Counted from the stretch's first letter, positions 1-5,384 are shown. The stretch: DNA of 6,010 nucleotides from CAMNAO01 sp045605145 (GCA_045605145.1 JAZUPH010000047.1:1-6010), one strand, 5' to 3'. Program-made: numbers and translations. Notes: a model not told the origin generated them from the sequence alone.

Positions 1-75
1 CTTGCGGCCTATAACGAGGCTGTTGAGATGCAGTACCGCTTCTTCTCCTTCGGTGACGCGATGCTTATATTATGA
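1..75 (+). CDS. queA: QueA C-terminus (S-adenosylmethionine:tRNA ribosyltransferase-isomerase), partial
   Basis: Frame 1 from the window edge reads 24 codons and stops at TGA (73-75). The translated tail, AYNEAVEMQYRFFSFGDAML followed by I-L, is the highly conserved end of QueA (YRFFSFGDAMLI). QueA transfers and isomerises the ribosyl part of SAM onto 7-aminomethyl-7-deazaguanine in tRNA, making epoxyqueuosine in the cytoplasm. It acts directly after Tgt, and the tgt gene follows 13 nt downstream, so the two very likely share a transcript. Only the extreme C-terminus is present; the catalytic body lies upstream of the window. The call rests on a short but diagnostic motif plus the neighbour. 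Confidence 0.9.
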   Translation, partial: LAAYNEAVEMQYRFFSFGDAMLIL

Positions 76-76
76 C

Positions 77-82
77 AGGAGG
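77..82 (+). promoter_or_regulatory. Ribosome binding site fixing the tgt TTG start
   Basis: A perfect AGGAGG begins one base after the queA stop codon and sits 6 nt before TTG at 89. The same frame stays open upstream to position 2, but that part overlaps queA in another frame and does not resemble Tgt. The site therefore decides the start. Confidence 0.85.
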
Positions 83-88
83 CCGGAT

Positions 89-1219
89 TTGTTTACTTTA
101 AAGGCAACTGAGGGCCGCGCCAGACGCGGCGAACTTGAAACACCACACGGCATCGTCCAGACGCCAGTGTTTATGAATGTCGGCACGCAGGCCGCCATCA
201 AGGGCGGTCTGAGCGCCCGTGATCTTAAAGAGCTGGGGTGCTGTGTTGAGCTGTCAAACACCTATCATCTGCACCTTCGCCCCGGAGATGAGCTTATTAA
301 GCGCCGCGGCGGACTGCACAAATTCATGACCTGGGACGGCCCCATACTCACCGACAGCGGCGGTTTCCAGATATTCTCCCTTGCCGGTCTGAGAAAAATC
401 ACTGAAGAGGGTGTGACCTTCGCCTCGCACATCGATGGGCGCAGGATAAAGATGAGCCCCGAGGACAGCGTCAGAATACAGGCCAACCTTGGCTCTGACA
501 TTGCGATGGCTTTTGATGAGTGCATTAAGATCCCATCTCCCCGCGATTATGTAATTAAATCGGTTGAGCGCACCACCCGCTGGCTTGAGCGCTGCAAAGC
601 GGAAATGATCCGTCAGCGCGGTCTTGAGGACGCGGTGAATCCGGGACAGCTTCTGTTTGGCATCAATCAGGGTGCTGTCTTTGCTGATATACGCATCGAC
701 CATATGAAGCGCATATCTGAGCTTGATCTTGACGGCTATGCCATTGGCGGACTTGCGGTCGGTGAGACGACACAGCAAATGTATGACACCATCCAGGCGG
801 TGGAGGAATATATGCCGGTTGACAAGCCCCGCTATCTTATGGGCGTGGGCACACCGTCGAATCTTATAGAGGGTGTGGCAAGGGGCGTTGACTTCTTCGA
901 CTGCGTTATGCCTGCCAGAAACGGACGCCACGGACATCTGTTTACCCATAAGGGCATAATCAACATCAACAACAATAAGTATGCTGAGGATGACAGTCCC
1001 ATCGACGATGAGTGCGGCTGTCCCGTCTGCCGACGCTACTCGCGGGCATACCTGCGGCATCTTTTTAAATCAGGGGAGATTCTCGGCCTGCGTTTGGGTG
1101 TTGCGCACAATCTGTATTTCTATAACGACCTGATGGCGAATATCCGTACCGCCCTTGATGAAGGTCGCTTTGACGCCTTCAGACAGCAGTATTCGGAGGT
1201 TTTGTCAAAGAGAATTTAA
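89..1219 (+). CDS. tgt: Queuine/preQ1 tRNA-guanine transglycosylase Tgt
   Basis: Exchanges guanine-34 in the anticodon of GUN tRNAs (Asp, Asn, His, Tyr) for preQ1 in the cytoplasm, the step before QueA. The protein is 376 residues, the usual bacterial length. Visible marks: the general-base Asp in LTDSGGFQ (D89), the substrate-pocket stretch GGLAVGE (220-226), the nucleophile in FDCVMPARNGRHG (D271), and the zinc site C309-x-C311-xx-C314 with H340. The TTG start at 89 is chosen because AGGAGG lies 6 nt before it and the family N-terminus (FTLKATEGRARRGELETPHG) begins there; the upstream in-frame extension is queA sequence. The usual PTR after the nucleophile reads PAR here, and GRHG replaces the ARNG of E. 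coli; I take this as subfamily variation, since every catalytic and zinc residue is kept. No terminator is visible before yajC. Confidence 0.97.
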   Translation: MFTLKATEGRARRGELETPHGIVQTPVFMNVGTQAAIKGGLSARDLKELGCCVELSNTYHLHLRPGDELIKRRGGLHKFMTWDGPILTDSGGFQIFSLAGLRKITEEGVTFASHIDGRRIKMSPEDSVRIQANLGSDIAMAFDECIKIPSPRDYVIKSVERTTRWLERCKAEMIRQRGLEDAVNPGQLLFGINQGAVFADIRIDHMKRISELDLDGYAIGGLAVGETTQQMYDTIQAVEEYMPVDKPRYLMGVGTPSNLIEGVARGVDFFDCVMPARNGRHGHLFTHKGIININNNKYAEDDSPIDDECGCPVCRRYSRAYLRHLFKSGEILGLRLGVAHNLYFYNDLMANIRTALDEGRFDAFRQQYSEVLSKRI

Positions 1220-1256
1220 ATAGTTATGAACTTTCGAATAATTATCTGCTTAGCGC

Positions 1257-1285
1257 TTGCAATTAATTGGCATAATATGTATAAT
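1257..1285 (+). promoter_or_regulatory. Sigma-A type promoter of yajC
   Basis: A perfect -10 hexamer TATAAT (1280-1285) is preceded at exactly 17 bp by TTGCAA (1257-1262), which matches 4 of 6 bases of the -35 consensus. It lies in the AT-rich 97-bp gap between tgt and yajC, with the expected start about 25 bp before the yajC ribosome binding site. This suggests yajC can be transcribed independently of queA-tgt. Confidence 0.65.
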
Positions 1286-1316
1286 CAATAAGTTACAATA
1301 AATAGGAGGTTTCCTT

Positions 1317-1598
1317 ATGGAAAATATTTCTTTTATAATTTCTATCGTGCTGATGTTCGCTCTGTTCTACTTCATCGGCATCAGACCCGAGAACAAGCGT
1401 AAGAAAAAGCTGGAAGAGATGCGCAGCAGCCTTAAAGAGGGTATGGTTATCACCACCATCGGCGGCATCATCGGTACTATCGTCAGCGTTACCGAAAACT
1501 ACATCGTTATCGAGACCAGCGATGACCGCGTCCGTATGCAGCTTGCAAAGTGGGCTGTGGGCGGCGAAGGCAAGCAGCCGGAAGAAGAGACCAAGTAA
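1317..1598 (+). CDS. yajC: Preprotein translocase accessory subunit YajC
   Basis: YajC is a small inner-membrane partner of SecDF in the Sec secretion machinery. The 93-residue product has the family form: a single N-terminal membrane helix (about residues 4-21), the conserved I-R-P motif right after it (22-24), a very basic turn (NKRKKK, 26-31), and a compact soluble domain with the typical run LKEGMVITTIGGIIGTIVSV (39-58). The tail is acidic. The ATG at 1317 has AGGAGG (1304-1309) at 7 nt spacing. The tgt-yajC neighbourhood is common in Bacillota and proteobacteria. secD and secF are not in the window. Confidence 0.95.
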   Translation: MENISFIISIVLMFALFYFIGIRPENKRKKKLEEMRSSLKEGMVITTIGGIIGTIVSVTENYIVIETSDDRVRMQLAKWAVGGEGKQPEEETK

Positions 1599-1621
1599 CC
1601 GAAAACTCAATGCATTTAATG

Positions 1622-1669
1622 TCCCCCTGCGGCATAGCTATTAGTACATGCTTGCCGAAGGGGGATTTT
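1622..1669 (+). terminator. Hairpin with T-run between yajC and the next gene; also covers its ribosome binding site
   Basis: The arms TCCCCCTGCGGCA (1622-1634) and TGCCGAAGGGGGA (1653-1665) pair over 13 positions with a single mismatch, around an 18-nt loop that can add a short AGC/GCT stem. TTTT follows at once (1666-1669). This is terminator-like, yet the G-rich right arm is also the only Shine-Dalgarno-like sequence for the ATG at 1674. It may be a leaky terminator/attenuator, a translation-masking hairpin, or both. Confidence 0.6.
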
Positions 1670-1673
1670 AATT

Positions 1674-2090
1674 ATGGCGGTTAAAAAGGCCGAGTTCAAG
1701 CCGGAGCTTCTGCGCCAGATAGTAACGGGTTGCGTAGTCGCGCTTCTGGCGTCAATGCTGGTGTGCGGCGTATGCGCAGTGCTGATAGCTAACGAAGTGG
1801 TAGGGGAGGAGGGGGCACGGATTTGTTCAATGGCAGCACTTGGTGTTGGTGCCGCCCTCGGTGCTGCGTACTCAAGCGGAAAACGCGGTGAGCGCTATAT
1901 TGTGACGGCGCTGCTAACAGGGGCTGTGTTTGCGCTGGTGCGCCTGCTGTGCAGTCTGTCGGGTGACGGCGATGCACAGGCTGCGCTTGGAATGGGCGAA
2001 GCGCTAATTGCCATTCTCGCCGGAAGTGTCATCGGCGGCCTGCCTAAGAACAAAAGCCGGGGCAGAAAAAAGCGTTTTTCGTCAAAATGA
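1674..2090 (+). CDS. TIGR04086-type four-helix membrane protein
   Basis: A 138-residue protein with a short basic N-terminus, four hydrophobic segments (about residues 16-38, 46-67, 74-95 and 104-122), and a strongly basic C-terminus (KNKSRGRKKR). Its length, four-helix pattern and place directly after yajC fit the TIGR04086 membrane family, which in many Clostridia lies between yajC and the genes for the SCIFF peptide and its radical-SAM maturase. Function is unknown; no catalytic motif is visible. Translation starts at ATG 1674; the Shine-Dalgarno is the AGGGGG of the preceding hairpin (1659-1664, 9 nt spacing). A strong terminator follows 12 nt after the stop, so the expected SCIFF genes are not co-transcribed here. 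The family assignment is by pattern and context, not by a profile search. Confidence 0.75.
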   Translation: MAVKKAEFKPELLRQIVTGCVVALLASMLVCGVCAVLIANEVVGEEGARICSMAALGVGAALGAAYSSGKRGERYIVTALLTGAVFALVRLLCSLSGDGDAQAALGMGEALIAILAGSVIGGLPKNKSRGRKKRFSSK

Positions 2091-2092
2091 CA

Positions 2093-2135
2093 AAATGATT
2101 TAATGGTGATTACTATGTGTAATCACCATTATTTT
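2093..2135. terminator. Bidirectional rho-independent terminator
   Basis: AATGGTGATTAC (2102-2113) and GTAATCACCATT (2119-2130) form a perfect 12-bp stem with a five-base loop TATGT. ATTTT follows on the right and AAAAT lies on the left, so either strand carries a short U-run. It sits 12 nt after the stop of the TIGR04086-type gene and closes the tgt-side block. Confidence 0.8.
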
Positions 2136-2251
2136 GCGCCTTGGCAAACTGCACAAAACCCCAGATGTTGTGCTGTGCTCCCGGTCGAGACCCCAATGAC
2201 CCCCAATTTGTTGTAGTTGAGTGTGACTGCTGATGATGGCGTGTTTGAGTG

Positions 2252-2288
2252 GTATACATAATCTTGTTTACATAAGATTTTGACATAA
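2252..2288 (-). repeat. Three direct TTATGT repeats resembling the XerD arm of dif
   Basis: Read on the minus strand the repeats are TTATGTCAAA (2288-2279), TTATGTAAAC (2275-2266) and TTATGTATAC (2261-2252), spaced 13 and 14 bp. The middle one equals the conserved XerD half of Bacillota dif sites (TTATGTAAAC); the others match at 8 and 9 of 10 positions. There is no recognisable XerC arm six bases away, so this is not a complete dif site. The repeats lie about 300 bp upstream of the xerD start. A role as XerD binding sites is inference; AT-rich chance similarity is possible. Confidence 0.4.
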
Positions 2289-2320
2289 TCCACAAAAAAA
2301 GAAAATTTGCTCTAAAGTCA

Positions 2321-2349
2321 TTGATTAATTCTTGTAAATAAGTTATATT
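2321..2349 (+). promoter_or_regulatory. Likely promoter for xerD
   Basis: TTGATT (2321-2326, 4 of 6 consensus bases) and TATATT (2344-2349, 5 of 6) are separated by exactly 17 bp in an AT-rich stretch. Transcription would start near 2356 and leave an untranslated leader of about 240 nt before the GTG at 2596. No closer promoter of similar quality was seen. Confidence 0.45.
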
Positions 2350-2581
2350 ATCCCTACGACATGAATTTGAGGAAAATTTCTGATTTGTTTCACTTTTTGT
2401 CAGTTCTCTCTTTTCATGCTGTATTTTTTTCGCCTTAAGTTGCGCAATTTGACTTAAATACAAGAATTGCCGGTTTAACTTTTAGGCCTGTTTTCTGTTT
2501 TTACCGTGCGATACTCCAACATCTTGTTGGTTTACATTTTCTCTTCTCTACATCTTGTGCCAGTTGTAGCGATTATTCTGA

Positions 2582-2590
2582 AGGGGGTGA
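2582..2590 (+). promoter_or_regulatory. Ribosome binding site fixing the xerD GTG start
   Basis: AGGGGGTGA is a close variant of AGGAGGTGA and ends 5 nt before GTG at 2596. The frame remains open upstream to 2506, but that extension has no such site. The GTG inside this motif (2587) is too close to be served by it. Confidence 0.75.
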
Positions 2591-2595
2591 ACAGT

Positions 2596-3486
2596 GTGGA
2601 TTATTTGAACGGTTTGAACGCATTTGAAAACTATCTTCGCACTGTTAAGAAGTCCTCTCAGAATACTATCAGCTCCTATATGCGGGATGTAAATCAGTAC
2701 TGTGCTTTCCTGCGTGAAAGCGGTAAGAACAGTTTGTACTCCGTTAAAAAGGCTGATGTCGAAAAGTTCCTCCTCCATCTCAGATCTGAAGGTAAGTCTG
2801 CTCCCACAGTTTCCCGTGCTTTGGCGTCGGTGAAATGTATGTACAACTTCTTTGTAAGTCAGGGTACTGTTTCCCAGAACCCTGCTGCGGATATTTCCGC
2901 GGAGAAAGTGGAGAAGAAGCTGCCTCAGATACTCAGTAGTAAAGAGGTGGAGACCCTATTAGTGCAGCCCAACTCACTTGACATTAAGGGCTGCCGTGAC
3001 AAGGCGATGCTCGAGCTGCTGTATGCCACCGGCATACGGGTGACCGAGCTTATTGATCTTAATATATCCGATGTTAACCTTGATACCGAGCTTATCCGCT
3101 GCGACTCCAAAGGGAGGGAACGATACATTCCTCTATATCCCGCAGCCGTCAAGGCGCTTGCCAGCTATCTTCACACTGCCCGGGGACAGATAGTCTTTTC
3201 ACCCGACGAGCAGGCGCTTTTTGTCAACATGAACGGTGAGCGCATGAGTCGTCAGGGCTTCTGGAAGGTCATTAAGTTCTATCAGATTAAGGCCGGCATC
3301 GAGAAGGACATCACGCCCCATACGTTGCGCCACTCCTTCGCCGCGCATCTTCTTGAAAACGGCGCTGACCTGCGCTCAATACAGGAGATGCTTGGTCACG
3401 CGGACATCTCCTCCACCCAGATTTATACCCACATTGTTAAAAAGCAGCTCAAGGATGTTTATAACAAGTCCCATCCCAGGGCATGA
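2596..3486 (+). CDS. xerD: Site-specific tyrosine recombinase XerD
   Basis: Tyrosine recombinase that, with a XerC partner, resolves chromosome dimers at dif before cell division. From GTG 2596 the protein has 296 residues, the normal Xer length. The N-terminal SAM-like DNA-binding domain covers about residues 1-90 (FENYLRTVKKSSQNTISSYM). The catalytic domain follows with R148 (in ATGIRVTEL), K172 (CDSKGRER), H242 and R245 (HTLRHSFAAHLL), H268 (LGHADISST) and the nucleophile Y277 (QIYTHI); the full set is present, so it should be active. R148 and K172 fall at the same numbers as in E. coli XerD. It stands alone between two terminators, with a promoter and an AT-rich leader. XerC/XerD paralogues are hard to separate by eye; LGHADISSTQIYTH favours XerD. 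There are no phage or integron genes nearby, so a housekeeping role is likely. Confidence 0.9.
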   Translation: MDYLNGLNAFENYLRTVKKSSQNTISSYMRDVNQYCAFLRESGKNSLYSVKKADVEKFLLHLRSEGKSAPTVSRALASVKCMYNFFVSQGTVSQNPAADISAEKVEKKLPQILSSKEVETLLVQPNSLDIKGCRDKAMLELLYATGIRVTELIDLNISDVNLDTELIRCDSKGRERYIPLYPAAVKALASYLHTARGQIVFSPDEQALFVNMNGERMSRQGFWKVIKFYQIKAGIEKDITPHTLRHSFAAHLLENGADLRSIQEMLGHADISSTQIYTHIVKKQLKDVYNKSHPRA

Positions 3487-3500
3487 AGCGTATACATACG

Positions 3501-3535
3501 GCGCGTACCGATTTTCGGTGCGCGCTTTGTTATTT
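3501..3535 (+). terminator. Rho-independent terminator after xerD
   Basis: GCGCGTACCG (3501-3510) pairs with CGGTGCGCGC (3516-3525) over 10 bp including one G-U pair, around the loop ATTTT. The T-rich tail TTTGTTATTT (3526-3535) follows. It begins 14 nt after the xerD stop and argues that the next small gene has its own transcript. Confidence 0.8.
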
Positions 3536-3578
3536 CTACGGCACACTCGTGCATATACTCCTTCAGGGAGGTGCAGCC

Positions 3579-3728
3579 ATGGGTAGACGCTACAGACCGA
3601 TAGGCATATGCGTTGCACTGATCGGTCTTACCATAATTCTGATTACGGTGCTTCCCAGTGGGGCGCTGTGGTTTATTCTCGGCGCAGTTCTTATATGCGT
3701 AGGACTACATATAGCACACAAATGCTGA
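3579..3728 (+). CDS. 49-residue two-helix membrane protein, unknown function
   Basis: I do not recognise this gene. It encodes 49 residues with a basic start (MGRRYRP), two hydrophobic segments (about 8-25 and 28-44) separated by a short PSG turn, and the tail HIAHKC. It is therefore probably a hairpin-like inner-membrane protein with both ends on the same side. Strong support comes from the ribosome binding site AGGGAGGTG (3565-3573), whose GGAGG ends 7 nt before the ATG. The open frame extends back to 3483, where an ATG overlaps the xerD stop, but that stretch contains the xerD terminator, so the 3579 start is preferred. It lies 68 bp before the SipL-like spore protein gene. A sporulation link is only a guess from position. 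Confidence 0.7.
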   Translation: MGRRYRPIGICVALIGLTIILITVLPSGALWFILGAVLICVGLHIAHKC

Positions 3729-3736
3729 ACAGGCTG

Positions 3737-3772
3737 TAATATCCGCGCGTCAGGGTCTATATAATCATATAG
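3737..3772 (+). promoter_or_regulatory. Promoter of the SipL-like gene, sigma-E-like, with a dyad over the -10
   Basis: TAATATC (3737-3743) matches 6 of 7 positions of the B. subtilis sigma-E -35 consensus KMATATT. After 14 bp comes TATATAAT (3758-3765), 6 of 8 against CATACAAT. The same -10 also contains a perfect TATAAT (3760-3765), but no sigma-A -35 stands 16-18 bp upstream. A perfect dyad CTATAT-AATC-ATATAG (3757-3772) covers the -10. The start would fall just before AAGGAG (3782-3787). The sigma-E reading fits a mother-cell spore gene but rests on consensus matching by eye. Confidence 0.45.
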
Positions 3773-3796
3773 CCACTTATGAAGGAGAGTTGCGTT

Positions 3797-5299
3797 ATGG
3801 ATATTAATTTTAAAGTTAAACGGTTTGAAAATCTCAGGCCAAGCTGCATTCGCACTGTCAGCCGGGAGGAGACGTTTGAATATGTTCTTCCCGACACCAT
3901 GCCGGATGCGGGTTCTGTCTCGTCGGTGCAAGCAACAGCCCTTATCCGCTCAAAAGATCCGCGACAGGGCAGCTGCACCGTAGATGGCAGCATTGAGCTT
4001 AGTCTTACATACACGTCGCCTGGAGATGATCCTGTGCAGGCGGTGCACACATCATTTCCTGTGAGCATGGCTGTGGATGAAGGGCAGATCACCCCAAATG
4101 CGCTGGTTTGCGCTGATATTGAGCTTGTGTCTGCGGATGCCAGGGTTATAAGCTCACGCAAAATGCTGGTAAAAGTCAACTGCCTGTGCGTTATCCGCTG
4201 TTTTGAGCCGGATGAGCTTATAATACCCATAGATTGCGAGGAAGTGGGTTTCGAATTGTCAAAGTCGGAAGTTAGCCTGCCGCTGACAAGCGTTGTGGAC
4301 GAAAAGACTTTTGAGATAAGCGAAAACTTCCCCCTCGACGGGCCTGCGGCCGCTCAGATACTCACATGGCGCGCCCGGGTTTCCGGTGTTGAACTATCTC
4401 TGAGTGGTGACAGGCTGATTGTTAAGGGATGCCTTAAGCTGTGTATCACATACAAACCCCAGGGAGGCGGCATGCCGGTGTTTGTTGAGCATGCTACTGA
4501 ATTTATTCAGGCGGTTAACATCATGCACGAGGGCGATATATCTGAGTATCAGGGCTGTGTAAACCTCACATCGGCCTATGTAACCAGTGAGCCTGGCCTG
4601 TCAGGTGATGGTAAGAGTATAGGTTTCGATATTGGCGCGGTATTCCAATATATCGTTTGCCAAAGTGTTAAAGTTCCCTGTCTGTGCGACCTGTACAGCA
4701 CAACGAGCGAGCTTTCCTGCACATATGCCGAGTCCAGTGCCATATCCCTCAACTGGGCATCCTGTCCAGGTGCCTCTGCCACGGGGAAGCTGAGTATAGA
4801 GACACCGGTGGCGCGGTATCTGTCCGGACACTGCAGTGTGGAATCGGTGACGGCATCAAGGGAAACACTGGGCCTTTACAACGCCCAGATAAATGCCTGC
4901 GTCATCTGGCAGGACACCTCGGGCAATATTCTCAGTAAGAATCTCAGACTGAACGTGGCTTCGTCAGCGGCTGAGGGTGCGCCGGTATGTGTTACCGCAA
5001 GAGCAGGGGAGGGCGTCGTCAGCCCCAACAGTGACGGCTGCGAGATAAAGGTTCCGGTTGATTTCACGGCTTACTATTTAAACCGCCAGAAGCTGTCCTG
5101 CGTGTCTGCGGCGGTTTCAAAGCCTGCGCCGCATAGTGACGAACCGCGTGTGTGGGTGACGAGATTTACGCCCGAGGGCAGCCTGTGGGAGATAGGCAAG
5201 AGGCACAGAGTGTCCCTTGATGCCATCCGCAAGGCCAGCGAGCTTGCCGATGGAGCCGAGCCTGCGCCGGGAGCACTGCTGATTATACCGAAAATGTAA
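3797..5299 (+). CDS. SipL-like spore morphogenetic protein: SPOCS (DUF3794) domains plus C-terminal LysM
   Basis: A 500-residue protein without a signal peptide or membrane helix. The first SPOCS-like region (about 25-135) opens with the typical EYVLPDTMPDAGSV; a second (about 168-295) contains LIVKGCLKLCITYKPQ; a third, weaker one lies at about 332-430. A LysM-like domain closes the protein (about 452-499: VTRFTPEGSLWEIGKRH ... PGALLIIPK). This architecture and length match SipL of Clostridioides difficile (519 residues), a mother-cell protein that binds the coat basement protein SpoIVA, through its LysM domain, on the forespore surface. The ATG at 3797 follows AAGGAG (3782-3787) by 9 nt; an earlier ATG at 3779 overlaps that site and is unlikely. 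The protein holds 20 cysteines (4%), spread along its length. A sigma-E-like promoter precedes it. Other SPOCS coat proteins exist, so orthology to sipL is likely, not proven. Confidence 0.85.
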   Translation: MDINFKVKRFENLRPSCIRTVSREETFEYVLPDTMPDAGSVSSVQATALIRSKDPRQGSCTVDGSIELSLTYTSPGDDPVQAVHTSFPVSMAVDEGQITPNALVCADIELVSADARVISSRKMLVKVNCLCVIRCFEPDELIIPIDCEEVGFELSKSEVSLPLTSVVDEKTFEISENFPLDGPAAAQILTWRARVSGVELSLSGDRLIVKGCLKLCITYKPQGGGMPVFVEHATEFIQAVNIMHEGDISEYQGCVNLTSAYVTSEPGLSGDGKSIGFDIGAVFQYIVCQSVKVPCLCDLYSTTSELSCTYAESSAISLNWASCPGASATGKLSIETPVARYLSGHCSVESVTASRETLGLYNAQINACVIWQDTSGNILSKNLRLNVASSAAEGAPVCVTARAGEGVVSPNSDGCEIKVPVDFTAYYLNRQKLSCVSAAVSKPAPHSDEPRVWVTRFTPEGSLWEIGKRHRVSLDAIRKASELADGAEPAPGALLIIPKM

Positions 5300-5316
5300 A
5301 TATCCTGCGCAAATTG

Positions 5317-5325
5317 TGATATAAT
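5317..5325 (+). promoter_or_regulatory. Extended -10 promoter of the yebC-family gene
   Basis: TGATATAAT is a perfect extended -10 element (TGn plus TATAAT, 5320-5325). No good -35 is visible at 16-18 bp, which is usual for extended -10 promoters. It starts 18 bp after the stop of the SipL-like gene and gives a leader of about 50 nt before ATG 5385. No terminator separates it from the upstream gene. Confidence 0.55.
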
Positions 5326-5330
5326 ACTTG

Positions 5331-5360
5331 CCATTTGGAGCACACTGTGCTAAAATTGGT
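5331..5360 (+). repeat. Leader inverted repeat before the yebC-family gene
   Basis: AGCACA-C-TGTGCT (5339-5351) is a perfect 6-base dyad around one base. Outside it CCATTT (5331-5336) can pair with AAATTGG (5354-5360) with one bulged base, which would extend the hairpin. It lies about where transcription should begin and 12 nt before the ribosome binding site GAGAGGTGA (5371-5379). It could be an operator or an RNA hairpin. There is no T-run, so it is not a terminator. Confidence 0.4.
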
Positions 5361-5384
5361 TGATCTTTATGAGAGGTGACCACC

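Larger units (their letters stand above)
2131..2595. other. 465-bp gap without a convincing gene, AT-rich in its second half
   Basis: No frame on either strand combines a start, a ribosome binding site and a recognisable protein. The left part (2131-2250) has ordinary base composition; the right part (about 2255-2590) is clearly richer in A+T than the flanking genes. It contains three ACATAA repeats (2256-2288), a likely promoter (2321-2349) and a small perfect dyad CCAACA-TCT-TGTTGG (2516-2530). The frame that later encodes XerD is open from 2506, but the piece before 2596 lacks family similarity and a ribosome binding site. A minus-strand open frame (2463 down to 2113) begins with TTG, has no ribosome binding site and runs into the terminator hairpin; I do not call it a gene. 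Confidence 0.6.

Noticed and set aside
254..1060. Long minus-strand open frame (268 codons) inside tgt
   Set aside because: It lies wholly opposite the well-supported tgt gene; the protein has no recognisable motif and no ribosome binding site. It is a codon-bias shadow.
2115..2216. Short plus-strand frame with several Cys (MCNHHYFAPWQTAQ...) considered as a SCIFF peptide
   Set aside because: It begins in the loop of the terminator hairpin, has no ribosome binding site, and lacks the spaced six-cysteine pattern of SCIFF.
2252..2300. Complete dif site
   Set aside because: The XerD arm is present, but the 11 bases six positions away (TGGATTATGTC on the minus strand) do not resemble a XerC arm, and the two arms do not form the expected inverted repeat.
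2361..2438. 25-codon open frame (MNLRKISDLFHFLS...) just after the predicted xerD transcript start
   Set aside because: There is no Shine-Dalgarno sequence and no feature of a regulatory leader peptide; in such AT-rich DNA it is easily due to chance.
2113..2463. Minus-strand open frame of 116 codons in the gap before xerD
   Set aside because: It starts with TTG without a ribosome binding site, has low-complexity composition, resembles no family I know, overlaps the likely xerD promoter, and its end lies in the terminator hairpin.
2506..2595. Thirty-residue N-terminal extension of XerD from GTG 2506
   Set aside because: There is no ribosome binding site before 2506, Xer proteins lack such an extension, and the strong site at 2582-2590 points to GTG 2596.
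3550..3559. TGCATATACT before the small membrane gene as a sporulation or sigma-A promoter
   Set aside because: CATATACT resembles a sigma-E -10, but no matching -35 stands at 14-15 bp, and no sigma-A -35 at 16-18 bp; too weak to call.
3483..3578. Upstream start of the small membrane protein, overlapping the xerD stop as ATGA
   Set aside because: ATGA overlap suggests translational coupling, but the extension would be encoded across the xerD terminator hairpin and a good ribosome binding site serves ATG 3579.
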